DNA of 64,000 bases. Source: Schistosoma haematobium. Taxonomy: Eukaryota > Platyhelminthes > Trematoda > Strigeidida > Schistosomatidae. Of this stretch, positions 1 through 11,604 are shown piece by piece (the stretch's first letter is position 1; the number at the start of each line of letters is the position of its first letter). Position numbers and translations under genes: made by a program. The notes beneath the pieces were generated by a model. The model did no database searches, was not told where the DNA came from, and saw only the letters and a program-made list of their open reading frames with translations. The stretch spans positions 88,762,364-88,826,363 of the forward strand of contig NC_067196.1 in the NCBI RefSeq assembly GCF_000699445.3, in the 5' to 3' direction.

Positions 1-83
1 CTAATCAACGACACAACAACCCGCATTAATCGCCTCAAATCAAGTTTGAATCTCTATCGGTCCTCTACAAAGTAGCTTAACAC
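1..83. other. Window edge, no feature seen
   Basis: Non-coding flank before the first family A retroposon. Nothing recognisable is seen. Confidence 0.4.
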
Positions 84-126
84 TAAACTTCACCTGATTG
101 CACAAGTAAGTAATAATCAGGACTCA

Positions 127-185
127 GTAGATAAATGGATAACGCGATGGCGTTTCAAGCAAAATAGTATTGGGTTCGAGTCCCA
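127..185 (+). promoter_or_regulatory. Internal RNA polymerase III promoter (A and B boxes)
   Basis: An A-box-like TAGATAAATGG at about 128 and a strong B box GGTTCGAGTCCC at about 173 lie some 45 bp apart, as in tRNA genes. The segment resembles a tRNA body but lacks a full cloverleaf. It probably drives transcription of the retroposon upstream of its ribozyme. Confidence 0.65.
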
Positions 186-206
186 GAGTGAATATCAACT
201 GTGAGA

Positions 207-263
207 TGCAGGTACATCCACCTGACGAGTCCCGGATAGGACGAAATGCGTGTCATGTATTCC
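207..263 (+). ncRNA. Hammerhead ribozyme, family A copy 1
   Basis: The core CTGACGA is followed by stem II (GTCC/GGAC around CGGATA), then GAAA and the cleavage triplet GTC ending at 254. All conserved catalytic positions are present. Stem I is poor: ATCCAC faces ATGTAT with mismatches. The chemistry is probably weakened or dead in this copy. Confidence 0.7.
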
Positions 264-422
264 ACTGCTAACTACTATCCATCTTTGCTAATAATGGTTG
301 TGAATATCAGTTGGCAATATCAAGCCAATACGTACATTATGCATATATGCCAATAAGAGAATGGTCAATTTCAGTCCTAAACATCAATCGGAAGATTCAA
401 ATAAACAATACCAAGTGAATAT

Positions 423-1468
423 AAATGTTCATTGTTGGAACATGGATTATTTATTATATATTTATCATTTGAATGCTGGAAATTTTTGTAAAGTCCTACA
501 TTTTTATCGAATGATATAAACAATACTACTTAAATTACCTCAAAAAAATGTGATTACAAATAAATGTTTGGGTAAAAAGACTGAAAAACACCCTAACATT
601 CCATTAGTATTCATGATATCGAATACCATATTGTGTTTCGGAAAGGGGAGGATTATGAATTCGATAAAATTAATGTGTCTGGAAACTGAAGTAAATGTTA
701 CAATATATGAATCAATGTGTTTTTGATTTAGTTTAATTATCGTTTAATATGCACGCGGTCACTATCATTCCCAAAATCCCCTCCATGTGTTTGTATATGT
801 ATATATTACTGGGAAGTGCCAAGAAGTATGTTTATCTAATCTTTAAGAATCTATCGAATCCTATCAGTCAAATAGTTACCGGTTTATGTGACTCAACATC
901 ATCGGCCCTCTGTCTAGACGTTACGTGGTTGAAAGTAGTTGGCAAGATACTCATAATCCAAGTTTCATGTTAGTTGTCACTTCTTAGTTAGATTCCCATG
1001 AGATGTTAGATCTGAACCAACCAGTTCTACATTCTGTTACAGTCTGTAATAGCTAAAAATTAATCGCGAAGTAACACATTGAAATAGATTCATGAAACCA
1101 CTAGTCTTTTTTCTCTGTCTACGATCTTCGCGTACATGATTTACTTATTCTGTTGGATAGCTTTTTATATTTTGAATAATAATGGAGTCAACTAAAAATA
1201 TGTTTACTCAAAATCATCATGAGAGTCTAAATTATCTTGATCCGATTAAACATTTCATAGATCACTTCCTTAGTGATTAATATTTGGAGTCATTGTGATA
1301 AACTGTGAATATTTTAGTTACATCATCAGAAATTTTGACAACAAATTCATATAACACACAAAACCACTGATTAGTATTTTTGTCGACACAGTTCGTTTGA
1401 AAATAACGCCTTTTGGATAAGCCTAATTTCAATGGATAAAGATGAAGATTGATCATATTAAAATGAGA
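423..1468. other. Intergenic, no gene seen
   Basis: AT-rich sequence without a convincing exon, RNA gene or recognised repeat. Short open frames here have no splice context or family signature. Confidence 0.5.
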
Positions 1469-1800
1469 ATTCACTTGGTGTTGTTTTACTTGTATCTTCC
1501 CATTGTTATTATGGACTGTAATTGGTCAGTCTGTTATTGGCATATGTGCATCCTGTTCGGATTGCCTCGATATAGCCTTAATTCACAACCATTATTAGCA
1601 AAGATGGATAGTGGTTAGCGGTGGAATCCACGACGCGCGTTTCTTCTTATTTGAGACTCGTCAGGTGGATGTATCTGCATCTCACAGTTAATTTTCACTT
1701 TGGGACTCGAACCAAGTACATTTCTGCTTGAAACGCCATCACATTACCCACTTATCTACTGAGTCCTGATAATGACTTGCTTGTGCAATGGGGTGAAGTT
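1469..1800 (-). mobile_element. Family A retroposon, full unit
   Basis: Near full-length copy on the minus strand. The 3' end is at 1469 (reverse complement of AATTCACTTGG) and the 5' end near 1800 (GGGGTGAAGTT). The degenerate B box lies around 1703, and the ribozyme at 1622-1672. Confidence 0.85.
1622..1672 (-). ncRNA. Hammerhead ribozyme, family A copy 2
   Basis: Read on the minus strand: ATCCAC, CTGACGA, a weakened stem II (GTCT facing AGAA), GAAA, then GTC followed by GTGGAT. Stem I (ATCCAC/GTGGAT) is a perfect 6-bp helix. The core is intact but stem II is damaged at its base. Confidence 0.72.
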
Positions 1801-2497
1801 GTTTTACTCGTAAATAATCAACATAAATGTAATAAAACACTTAAGTCTGATTGTTGGTAATAACTTTCTATGAACAATGAAGAAGTTTAGTTAATTAGTC
1901 ATTTTGATCTTATACGTTTTCAGTTTTACATCATGGATTAATCTTAGATGTTTATTGAGATAAGAAAAACGACTGGATAGATTCCTTGTTTCAATTTGAG
2001 ACTCCTTAGAAGTGTGAATCAATAAACTCATCAAGAATTGAACCAAGGATGTTCAGACCTTGAGTAATGCATTTAGCCTGAAACCATTGAGCTAGGATCC
2101 AATGGTTTTACTTTTCTAATTTTAACTAATTTGTGATCTCGAACATTTAGTTTGCCGATTTTTATGTTGAAGATAATTCTCAATGACAATAAATGACCAA
2201 AATTGTTAGTGTTGATAAAAGAATGATGATGACAAATGACTGTTTTATTTTGTATTTCTACATTTGGTTCAGGTTATAAGAATCTAGAAATCGGAAATTT
2301 TCATTTATTGTTGATTCATGAGAAGTCTGGTAGTTGAATACTGTTCAATATTACCATAATAAAATGAAAAGTGCTAATAATGAACAGTGTTTTTTAGTAG
2401 CTTATTGAGTGACGATATTTTATATTTGTTCATAATTAACTACAGTGATGAATACAACAGATATTAGAGGTTATTGGTTATCGTAAAGTAAGATTCA
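1801..2497. other. Intergenic, no gene seen
   Basis: AT-rich flank between repeats. No supported coding or RNA feature. Confidence 0.45.
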
Positions 2498-3280
2498 CAG
2501 CGAGACTCTAATTTATGGATGAGCCAATCAGAAGCGTGTTAAAAAGTTCGAGGTTACGACGCCAACTTCAGTGCTTATTGCTAGCGTACGATCAGTTCAC
2601 AGGGAATTTTGTACAAAGCGTGATAATTGAGCGGCTATAACAAATAAAACGGTGAGACTATAATTTGTGGACGAATCAATCAGGTATAAGATAATAAATC
2701 TCGGATTTTAACGAGAAAGCCTTTCATCCATTTAGCGAAATATATTTCTGGCATTATAGCTTATGTCAGTTCGTGATGTAAACCCCATATATAATTCCTA
2801 ACTAAAGCAAATCACGACAATTATTGTGAACTGGGTAATAGAAGCACCCGTTACACTGGCTACAGCCTGATACTACAATATATACGGATGTTTGGAGAGC
2901 GTACAGACTCCTGCATAGGCTTGGTTATACACAAGTGGCATTTTGTGCACTCAATAACTGGAGTGCACATAAACAATATTGAAGCTATGTGATCGAGGCT
3001 GAAAGAGTATTTGAGACTTTATCATGACTCCAGAGGCCGACTATTCTGTAGCCGTATGGATGACTTCCTCTACTGTATACATTACGATTTTAAAACCTCT
3101 GAACCTCTTCCTAACCTTGACACGTTTTTGAACCACGTATAAGAAGTGTATGCACTTTATTTCCTTGGTTTTGTATAAAATATTTTTACTCTATGCTGAC
3201 TGTCTACTGATTGGCTAATATTTCTCAGGGTCACTTAAGATTCGTTAGGAGGTCGTCCATAAATAAGAGTCTCGCCAGGT
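2498..3280. mobile_element. TIR element (about 780 bp), possible DNA transposon relic
   Basis: The left end GCGAGACTCTAATTTATGGA is mirrored at about 3254-3280 by the reverse complement of GGCGAGACTCTTATTTATGG. The interior has no long open frame. Part of a related end recurs inside at about 2651 (GGTGAGACTATAATTTGTGG), so copies are probably nested. Cut-and-paste origin is inferred from the inverted ends only. Confidence 0.5.
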
Positions 3281-3564
3281 TCTCTAAAGAATCATTGAAG
3301 TTCAGAATTCCTGAAGTTTAAATACACTCATTTAAGTTTAATAGTTTTGACTTGTATCGCTGGAGGCGTCTAGGATAAGTATTTTCAAGGACTCGTATAT
3401 TCGAACAAAACAGCTGTCCATTTCTTTTTGATTTTCAATAGTTGCTCATCTAATGTGAGCTCGTGATGAGGACATTTAAATTTAATCCTTGATAGCTAAT
3501 GTCTGGTAGTTTATGATCTCTCATCAGTGTATACTAACAAATGACTTTATAAAAACTAAATGCC

Positions 3565-3850
3565 AGAATGGCGAGAATATAATTCATGGACGACCTTAGA
3601 GTGACACTAAACTGACCTTGAAAGTGTCCACCTAATAACTACGATCAAATGCGGAATAGAACGAGGAATTAGAATTATGATTTACAACTGATGATTAAGA
3701 ATAAAAATTAGATTTCGGGTTTTCATCACGAACTGTTATCCTACAACTACATTTAACCTAATGAATGAGTGAATTTCACGTCAATATCTGAGATCTGTAA
3801 TCTTATACATGATTGGTTTGTCCATAAATTATAGTCTCACCGCCAGAACA
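3565..3850. mobile_element. Short TIR element (MITE-like)
   Basis: A roughly 285 bp segment starting GGCGAGAATATAATTCATGG and ending with the reverse complement of GGTGAGACTATAATTTATGG. A related segment lies at 61612-61895 with the same internal order, including a TTGAAA-GTCCACCTA block. It has no coding capacity and is probably a non-autonomous DNA element. Confidence 0.55.
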
Positions 3851-4138
3851 CCATCAAGTTTCTCTTCTAATAGAATTCCTATATTTCTAACTCTAGAACA
3901 TATATTTCTCTTAGTCGTATTCTATTTTTAGCTTCATTCGTTATTAAACAACAATGTTAACGTAATAATTCAAGTATTCAACTTCCTTTTTATCATAATG
4001 AAACTATCAAGATCCATTAGAAGTTATTTCAATAATTGAATGTCAATTTATTTAGGGAATAATGAACTATTAATCATAAAATCTATTAACAGAATAAAGA
4101 TTGTTTCATTTTTCAGTTTATAGATTTAACCGAAAGAA

Positions 4139-4196
4139 TACAGCAACAACAACAATAACAACGGTAGCAACAACAAAAACAAAAACAACGACAACT
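4139..4196. repeat. CAA-rich low-complexity tract
   Basis: Runs of CAACAACAA and AACAAAAACAAAAAC. Simple-sequence DNA. Confidence 0.8.
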
Positions 4197-4446
4197 TTCC
4201 CAGCTTTTACATTGTTTCTATTACCTCATAATATTAATCGATTGTTTTAATTTGTCACTTATTTGTTTCTATGATAAGCTTACAGAAATATATTAGTATT
4301 ATTACTATTCATCCTTTGGTTTAAAAAAAACCTTAAGAAGAAACTTTATAATGGTTAAAATTCAGTTGTTCCCATAATCTACTAACTATTTGCTTTGATT
4401 AGATATTTTGGGATTTTGTGTGCCGTGGAAAAAAGAAAAAAAAAGA

Positions 4447-4694
4447 AACTTCACTTGGTATTGTTTTGCATGAATCTTCCAATTGATGTTTAGGATTGTA
4501 ATTGATTAGTCTCTTATTGGCATATATGTATACTGTGCATATTAACTCGATATTACCTTACTTCATAAGTATTATCAAGAAAGATAGATAATGGCCAGAA
4601 GGGGAATCCACGACGCGCCTTTCGTCCTATTTGAAACTCGTCAGCTGGATGTACTTGCATCTCAGAGTTGATGTTCACTCTGATACTTGAACCC
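4447..4694 (-). mobile_element. Family A retroposon, 3' two-thirds
   Basis: Minus-strand copy that stops inside the B-box region at about 4694, where a plus-oriented copy begins directly. The two together form an inverted composite like those at 48760 and 53466. Confidence 0.8.
4604..4653 (-). ncRNA. Hammerhead ribozyme, family A copy 3
   Basis: The minus strand reads ATCCAG, CTGACGA, stem II GTTT/GGAC (with G-U pairs), GAAA, and GTC followed by GTGGAT. All core positions are intact. There is one G-G mismatch at the base of stem I. Confidence 0.72.
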
Positions 4695-5040
4695 ATCTTT
4701 GCTTATAATGCTTGTGAATTAAGGCAATATTGAGGCAATATGCACAGTATGCACATATACCAATAACAGACAGATCAATTGCAGTCTCAAACCTCAATGG
4801 GAAGATTCAAATAAACAATACCAAGTGAATTTAAACTTCACCTCATTGCACAAGCAAGTAGTTATCAGGACTCAGTAGCTAAGTGGGTAATGCTATGGCA
4901 ATTAGATCGAACGCTCGTGGGTTCGAGTCTTCTAGTGAATATCAATTCTCAGATTCAGGTAAATCCAAATGACGTGTGCTGAATAGAACGAAATTGGTGT
5001 CGTGTATTCCACTGCTAACCACTATCCATATTTACTAATA
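4695..5040 (+). mobile_element. Family A retroposon, tandem-junction unit
   Basis: The first 137 bp are the family A 3' half (to about 4831, CCAAGTGAAT). They run straight into a new 5' end (TTAAACTTCACC), with a B box (GGGTTCGAGTC at about 4919) and a decayed ribozyme at 4965-5015. The unit therefore runs from just after one ribozyme to just after the next across a head-to-tail junction. That is unexpected for a single linear SINE transcript. Confidence 0.78.
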
Positions 5041-5389
5041 AAACAAACGAAACGCTAATCTTTCTTACCGATATATTGCCGGATGGGAGAAGTTAAAGTA
5101 ATTCATTGAATTAATGATTATCGATAGATGAATATTGATTTTTATGACAGACATATTTGAATAGATTTTCTTTCTAACCTCATTAGATGAAATATAGATT
5201 ACATGGTGATCTATTATAATACTATTTTCTTTATATATTCAGAATTCTTTAAAGTTTTGAGAAATCCTTGTATCGTGATTATTATTAAGTGAAGCATAAA
5301 GAATATGATTTAAGACTTTCTCTTTGATGTCATTACTTTATAAAAGCGTAATAAATCCCAATAATTTATGCACTAGAATCGATATAGCA
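5041..5389. other. Intergenic, no gene seen
   Basis: AT-rich, with no supported feature. Confidence 0.4.
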
Positions 5390-5500
5390 TTTCTACCTGA
5401 AGTTTGTGCTGATGATATCGTTTCGAATACTGATGAAAGTTCTACGATCAAGTTATCCAGATCAGATAACAAAACTCCATCAAAATCTCTAATACATCTA
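5390..5500. mobile_element. Family C fragment (one arm)
   Basis: Matches the right arm of the palindromic family C units at 25171 and 37627: GAAGTTTGTGCTGATGAT at about 5399, later AACAAAACTCCATCAAAATC. The other arm is missing. An apparent open frame across it is a by-product of the repeat. Confidence 0.65.
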
Positions 5501-6149
5501 ATACACTCAATAATGATAAGAAATGAGATACTAAAATTAATAATAGTCAATACAATCAATCAGGAATTTATAATCAATCACTCAAGTTACCATAACATGA
5601 CTAATCATTGTAATGAACAAAAACACGAGTGGGGACAATCGAATGTATTTGACACAAAATTACAAAGCATCTCAATCAAATCTAAGAACCATATAGTAAA
5701 TTGTTAATTTGTAAAATATCAATCCGTCGTCTCAAACTTCACTGTTCATTTTGCAAATATCAGTCGATTGTCTCAGATTTCATTGTTCATACATTTTCAT
5801 ACTTATTGCGTTCCGTTCCTTTTCTTTCTTTATCAATCTTCTGCTGAAATTCATTCTATGAGTGACCACCGTTATATACTACTGATATAGATATAAGTAA
5901 CCCACACCATATAATTGGACACTACTCACCTTTATACATCAATTTAACGTTGGCGAGTTAAAATATTCTTAAAAGCACATACTATTTTCAGCAAATACAT
6001 AAGATCATTTCTGAATATCTAATAAAGATCCTACATATAATTTAGCTTTAGTTGTTTTTACTACTAGAATGAATTATTTGGCATATATTTAGCATAAAAT
6101 TGAAATTTTATAAAATATCACTTTTACTATGAAGTTGATATATATTCTT
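5501..6149. other. Intergenic, no gene seen
   Basis: AT-rich, with no recognised repeat or exon. Confidence 0.4.
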
Positions 6150-6412
6150 ATCAGAAGGGGTTTTGTAGATATTATAGTAATCTTAGTGGTTGAGATCGTG
6201 AGTCAATTGAAGCTGGACCACCATGGAAAACCTGAAAGCACTGGACGGCCGTCCCGTCCTAGTATGGTAAACCTCAGCAGTGCGCATCCACTGTCCCATC
6301 CCCCGCGAGATTCGAAACCGGAACCTATCAATCTCGCGCTCCAGCGCTTATCCTCTAGACCACTGAGTTGGCTGGCATCCAATGGTTTTAATGTCTAACT
6401 TCAACATTGATG
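6150..6412 (-). mobile_element. Family B tRNA-like retroposon
   Basis: Minus-strand copy with the family order: a 5' AAGTTAGACATT block, A-box-like GGTCTAGAGGATAAGCG, a B-box-like GTTTCGAATCTCGC and a hammerhead remnant. The ribozyme has lost core bases (CTGAGGT and GGGA in place of CTGAGGA and GAAA). It faces the plus copy at 6436 head to head. Confidence 0.75.
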
Positions 6413-6435
6413 TATGTGTCGCTCAATTTCGTTGA

Positions 6436-6670
6436 TTAGTTGAAGTTATACATTAAAACCGTTGGATGCCAGACGACTCAGTGTTCCAGTGGTTAAGCGC
6501 TCGAGAACGAGACTGATAGGTCCTGATTTCGAATCTCGCTAGGCAGGATTATGGATGAACACTACTAAGGAGTCGCATACTAGTACGAAACGGCGGTCCA
6601 GTGCTTCTAGGTTTTCCATGGTAGTATATCTTCAATTGACTCATGATCTAAACTATTAAAATTAATATAT
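6436..6670 (+). mobile_element. Family B retroposon
   Basis: Plus-strand partner of the copy ending at 6412, separated by about 23 bp, so the pair forms a large imperfect palindrome. The B-box-like TTTCGAATCTCGC is at about 6531. The hammerhead core reads CTAAGGA with GAAA kept, so it is mutated at a catalytic base. Confidence 0.72.
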
Positions 6671-8375
6671 ATTCATTTTCATAGACTTTCTGTCACGAAC
6701 TGATTTTAGTTAGATCACCACTGAAAACCTGGTAGCACTGATAATAAGTATGTGCACATTAATGATTAGCTTGTGAATATAATTTCAGGAGTTATAGAGA
6801 GAAGCAGTGACTAGTGTAGTTTGACCATATCAACTGTAAAACAATTATCCACCCTCTGACAATAGACGATATAGTGAGTAGATTAATTTTAAATATCAAC
6901 ACTCATAGATAAGTGTCCGGGATCGCGACTGAATTCTCTGGTTTGGATTCCCAGGTTTGTAGATTAGGGAATCCATTTCTATCAGGTAATAAATAGTTTC
7001 TGAACTAACATCACTTCTTTAATACATAGTCTATGGAAATATTATAATTTCCATCATATATATATACAAAGAGAGGGGCAAGGAAGAGGATGCGAGGACA
7101 GGCCAGACAACATGTGATAACATTGAATTCTCATCATTCTATAATGTCTACATAATACTTATTTTCATAATGCTAACTATGTTCACAATAAGGATATTTG
7201 TTTATATTATTAGATTATTCGATTATTTAATATAACTAATGCAAAACTATACTACCTGTCATTGTATTCTTCTTCTTTTTATTATTATTCCCATCACTGT
7301 TATTAATAACTGCATCATGGGAATTATGTATTGTTACTGTCTAACCAATTATTATGATTAATTGACTACATCATTGACAGATTCATTTTTTTAAAGATAA
7401 GTCACCATCGTTTGCCTACATTTATTGACTCAAATTTATATTCAATAGTAATAATAATAGTAATGGTTATTATTCTTACCACTATTACTATTATTATTAT
7501 TGAATATTTCAATAAACAAACATTTAAGGGCTAATTACTTGTAAAGGTACTGCATCCTTCAAATGTGTGTAAGTAAACTTATGTCTGTGTATATATATTG
7601 TCTTATAGCTTGTCATAATCCTTACAGTATAAACTACACCGAATATATAAATATACTCCAAGTCAACGTAATATCAGTCACATGCTCTCCATGTTAGATT
7701 GATAAGTAGTTCATACGTATGGATTTGCACCTGGATGTGTGTGTGTGTGTGTGCACATTTTACAGTCCGAATGGATTATTGTAAATAAACGTTAACCAAA
7801 CAACAATTAAACTACATGTTTTTTTTGGTATTCAGCATAGGTCAGGTCAGTATTAATTGGATCATCCTAATGAAGTTTTGTGTAGATTCGTTTAATTTGT
7901 AGGTAGTATTCTATACTGACTAACTTCGAATGAAACACTTTTCCAAAATTCCCTGATTTTTAATGATATTCCCATTAGTATTGACTAATAATGAATACCA
8001 ACTACAAGATCAAAGAGAATCTCAATTAAACTGTGTAATCATAACTGACATTGTGTTCTTACAAGTAATTTACTTTCAGATAGGTTCTTGAAGTTCTAAT
8101 GATAATATATGACTGATCGAATTTATGCATATTAGATGTGAAACAAACGTCATTCATGATGTTGAGTAATAGTTAAGCATTCTTTGGAATTGATTAAAAT
8201 AGTAAGAGACTAATTCAATAGTCTCATGATCATGCGCTAGCTTCGAAACTTGAAGATTTTAAGCTCTATCTTTTGAGACTTTATATGTGTTCACTGTACC
8301 AATTACCGATCAAACGGATCTTTAAAAACGTTTTAGATCAAAATCCTATTATATGTAATGTATACTGATTAATGA
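6671..8375. other. Intergenic, decayed repeats and microsatellites
   Basis: Segment 6780-6990 looks like a strongly decayed family B 5' region. A (GT)n run lies at about 7735-7752. A CACCATTACTATTATTATTATTG tract sits near 7478. No gene is seen. Confidence 0.4.
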
Positions 8376-8580
8376 TATCCCTTTGCCAATAAATATAAGT
8401 CTCACCCGGTAGCCATTCGCCTTAGTTGCCATGAAACGGGACAACACAGGAAACAACCATGATGGTCCTCCGTCGAAATTCCAGCGTTCTTCCGTTGATC
8501 TAATCAATGTTTCCACCAGATGTCTTATTCCTAGAATGGCTACAGGGTTAGTGATTGGTAACGGTGGGGAAAATATCAAT
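8376..8580. other. GC-richer unknown block
   Basis: It begins with CCAATAAATATAAGTCTCACC, which resembles one end of the TIR family at 2498. It continues in higher-GC sequence with an open minus frame of 76 codons that has no recognisable motif. It may be a fragment of a DNA transposon; no function is assigned. Confidence 0.3.
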
Positions 8581-8917
8581 CAATGGTTAGAAAAATGCTT
8601 AAATTAATGGTTGATAAACTTTCCTCAGTAGTCTGGTTATTAATGTAACATTAGTGAAGTTTAACTTAATAATTTTAAATAAATTGTGTATTGGATAGAT
8701 GTTAATAATAAAAGTAATTTTTACTCATTCGAATAATATAAATATATCACTGTTTTGTTACTAATGATTAGCATGGAATTAGTCTGTCGGCGATCGAAAT
8801 AAACTATTGATAGTAATTATTGTATAAGATGGTTATATTGCTTATTCTAATTAGCGTTTTTGCTTTTGTGGCCTCTAGTCTAAGTGACTCGACATTGTAT
8901 GCACTATGTTGAGATAA

Positions 8918-9100
8918 GATGTTGGTTGTAGGTAGTCAACAGGAAACCCTGAACCTAGGTTTCGTGTTACCTGGCACTCCTCGGCAAGGTGTACCTGTAA
9001 TCTTGAGGGAACTGATGCTCTCTGACGGATTCGATCTCGTGTCATCCAACTTCACAGTCAAAGATGTTACCACTGAGCTATCAGGGCCGCAACTGAGCTC
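8918..9100 (-). mobile_element. Family D tRNA-like retroposon
   Basis: Closely matches the TSD-flanked copy at 27279-27556. On the minus strand it has A box TAGCTCAGTGG, B-box-like GAGATCGAATCCGTC, and a ribozyme at about 8940-8990. In the ribozyme U4 of the core is C (CCGAGGA) and the cleavage triplet is GTT. Confidence 0.75.
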
Positions 9101-9415
9101 GTGTAAAACCTATTGTATTATCGAATAGAAATTAAGAGTATTCAGCAACGAGAAATTATTACGCAGCATTTTCTAGATATTTAAAATCACGGATTCCATT
9201 ATGATGCGATCAATTGTAACAATCATTAATTACTTCATTTCTCATTATCATTATGTAAGTTATTATTATTGTCATTATTATTATTAATCTGCAATTTACA
9301 ATGATAAGAGTTAATCCAACTGATGGTTCGAATAATTAAAGCAATAACTTCCGATCGCGGCTTATTTTATACTCACATTATAGTTAAATATTTTTCTTGT
9401 TAGAGTATTTTTAGA
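9101..9415. other. Intergenic, no gene seen
   Basis: AT-rich with short ATT runs near 9260-9290. Confidence 0.4.
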
Positions 9416-9520
9416 GAGTTAATATTCTACGGGATGGGGTTGCTAACCCCATGCCCAACACTTCTCTTTTATCCGAGCCCATGCGTGGGACCGGCAGCAG
9501 CCTCAGAAGGGCTCCATTAG
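9416..9520 (+). repeat. Family F repeat
   Basis: About 100 bp of higher-GC sequence with a short palindrome ATGGGGTTgctAACCCCAT, followed by CCGAGCCCATGCG and GGCAGCAGCC. It recurs at 13480, 26185 (plus) and at 12910, 23345, 26775 (minus). Class unknown. Confidence 0.6.
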
Positions 9521-9790
9521 TAATTATAAAATCATATATTTCTCAAATAGTTATAAATACGAATATACAGCTTAAGTAAATGAATTTGTCAAAAAGATAA
9601 GTTTCCCTCCTTTGATTTCTCTTCATAATCAATCATTTTTTATGACTACAATCGATATCAGTATTATTTCAACTTATTTAGTGAATATTATTTCTGGGAT
9701 TTTATCTCATTGTGTTTGTCTGGTCTAGCGTAACTTAACGTCTTTTTGTTGATTCCAACAATGATGCACTTGCCTTTTTGTGAACTGTCT

Positions 9791-10125
9791 TACGTTTAAA
9801 TTCACTTGGTGTTGTTTTACTTGTATCTTCCCATTGTTATTTAGGACTGCAATTGATCAGTCTCTTATTAGCATATGTACATCCTGTTCGGATTGCCTCG
9901 ATATTACCTTAAATCACAAGCTTTTCAAGCAAAGATGGATAGTGGTTACTAGTGGAATCCAGTTTGACACGTGTTTCGTCCTATTTAGGACTCATCATCT
10001 GGATGTACCTGCATCTCCGAGTTGAAATTCACTCTGGGACTCGAACCCACTACCGTTCACTACAAACACCATCGCGTTAACCACTTATCTACTGAGTCCT
10101 GATAGCCACCCGCTTGTGCAATTCT
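9791..10125 (-). mobile_element. Family A retroposon, full unit
   Basis: Minus-strand unit from GTTTAAATTCACTTGG to CTTGTGCAATT. The B box is the reverse complement of GGGACTCGAACCC at about 10037. The ribozyme (about 9955-10010) belongs to a subgroup with extra bases after GTC and has lost C3 (ATGATGA). The 5' end abuts a TA microsatellite. Confidence 0.82.
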
Positions 10126-10128
10126 GTT

Positions 10129-10131
<3 letters not shown>

Positions 10132-10202
<71 letters not shown>
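10132..10202. repeat. (TA)n microsatellite, about 35 units
   Basis: Uninterrupted TA dinucleotides, directly next to the 5' end of a family A copy. Confidence 0.95.
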
Positions 10203-10207
<5 letters not shown>

Positions 10208-11604
10208 TTTATACAATCCTAATTGTTAGGTTAAATCAAAGGTTGTCAAGCTATTCAACTTTATTAAGATGTTAGAGTGAAAAAGGGGGTACACTTCCTA
10301 GTTCAAGTGAATTCTAATTGCATTTCATTGACTTCATAACATATTAGATACTATTGGTTCATTTGATTGATATAGTTTATAATCAATAAACTACATACTT
10401 GTTACTAAGTCCTTTATTAAAATATCTTCAGCATATATCTATTTAGATTTAATATTTCTGGCACATTGCGGTTTTCTATTTTGTCTATGCAATCACATGA
10501 GTTATGAGTCTTAATTATTAAATTCATTTGATAGTTCATATAGTGAATTGGAGATGTAAGGATTTATACATCTTCTTACTAGTTTAACAAATACAATAAC
10601 GTAGCAAGTGCATTTACTATTGATCGACTAGTTATAATAGTTAAAGCTTGTTTACTTATACATGTCTGATAGTGATCTTTTTATTGAAGAAAAAAGTAAT
10701 ATTTCTTAATGAAATCACTTTATTTGATATAAAAAAGTGCATAAATTTCTTCAAACCTTTAATTGTAGTAAAAATATAGGCGATTTGTGAACTGATCTTA
10801 GCTACACAACCATTGAAAATAAGGAACCATTGAACTTCTCCTTCATCCTAGTAACAGACATTACTGTAGTATGCACCCACAAACCTTCATCCAGAAATCA
10901 AACCTAGGGGTTTAGATCTTGAACAAGAACATCCAACCTATAGACCATCATGATTTTATCCACTGGTGTAGTTGTCTAACTTCAAATATTTCAGTTAGTT
11001 TAACTAAAATTAGTTCATGATTTAAACTATGAAAATAGTATACATTTATAACCCTCTAGATCCATGACTAACTAAATCATAGAATGAAACAAGTCCCATT
11101 CAATACATTTGAAGTTAATGATATTTGAATATTATAAAACCCAGTCTATTCAACAAGTCAATTAATTAGTATTGACTATTGAACACTTTCCAAACGATAG
11201 TCATTCATTTGAATAGGATTACTATCTCTTAATATTCCCCGAATCCTCTACCTTAACTAGAATGTTCTAGATAGTATAAACGTAACATCATAAACAATAG
11301 CACAGAGTACACAAACAAACTAACATACTTCAAAATAAAACATACCTGTTTCTTTCACTAACTGATTTCAACTTAATTATTTAGATAGATTTATTGGTTG
11401 CTAAGTCAACGACTAATTATAATCCTAGGTCATTGGTAGTTTATATTTAATTATAATAATGATGGTAATTTCAAAGTGAATAAAAACAATACGAAATTTA
11501 AAAAAAAAAGAAAAGGAAAGAGAAAACAAACAAATGAACACATAAAAGAGTAAAGCAAGTGTAATTCTACGTTTCTCCTTTTTTTTTGAATTCAACATTA
11601 TTGC
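10203..11604. other. 5' flank of the host gene
   Basis: Mostly featureless AT-rich DNA. Segment 10780-11040 resembles a decayed minus-strand family B unit (AACCATTG, AAACCTAGG, GTCTAACTTCAA). No clear TATA or initiator element could be picked out in front of the ATG at 11605. Confidence 0.4.

Larger units (their letters stand above)
84..422 (+). mobile_element. Family A (Sm-alpha-like) tRNA-derived retroposon, full unit
   Basis: This unit of about 339 bp starts near TAAACTTCACC and ends near CCAAGTGAAT. In order it holds an A-box-like stretch (about 128-138), a B box reading GGTTCGAGTCCC (about 173-184), a hammerhead ribozyme (about 207-263) and a conserved 3' half. Other copies at 1469, 4447, 9791, 14145, 36053, 42250, 44768, 48760 and 53466 define the family by direct comparison. 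The schistosome Sm-alpha family has this architecture, so the identification is by architecture and sequence resemblance. It codes for no protein and must depend on LINE machinery for movement. No TSD is evident for this copy. Confidence 0.85.

Noticed and set aside
121..190. tRNA gene
   Set aside because: A and B boxes are present but no complete cloverleaf or acceptor stem; it is the tRNA-derived head of a SINE. The same applies to B-box hits in families B and D.
5324..5707. 127-codon open frame
   Set aside because: Much of it is a family C arm read through; no splice or promoter context and the same peptide appears in other family C copies.
8919..9128. 69-codon frame beginning MLVVGSQQETL
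   Set aside because: It is family D read antisense; a near-identical frame occurs in the TSD-flanked copy at 27280.
10132..10202. Possible AT-rich origin or cruciform
   Set aside because: A plain (TA)n microsatellite explains it; nothing supports a special role.
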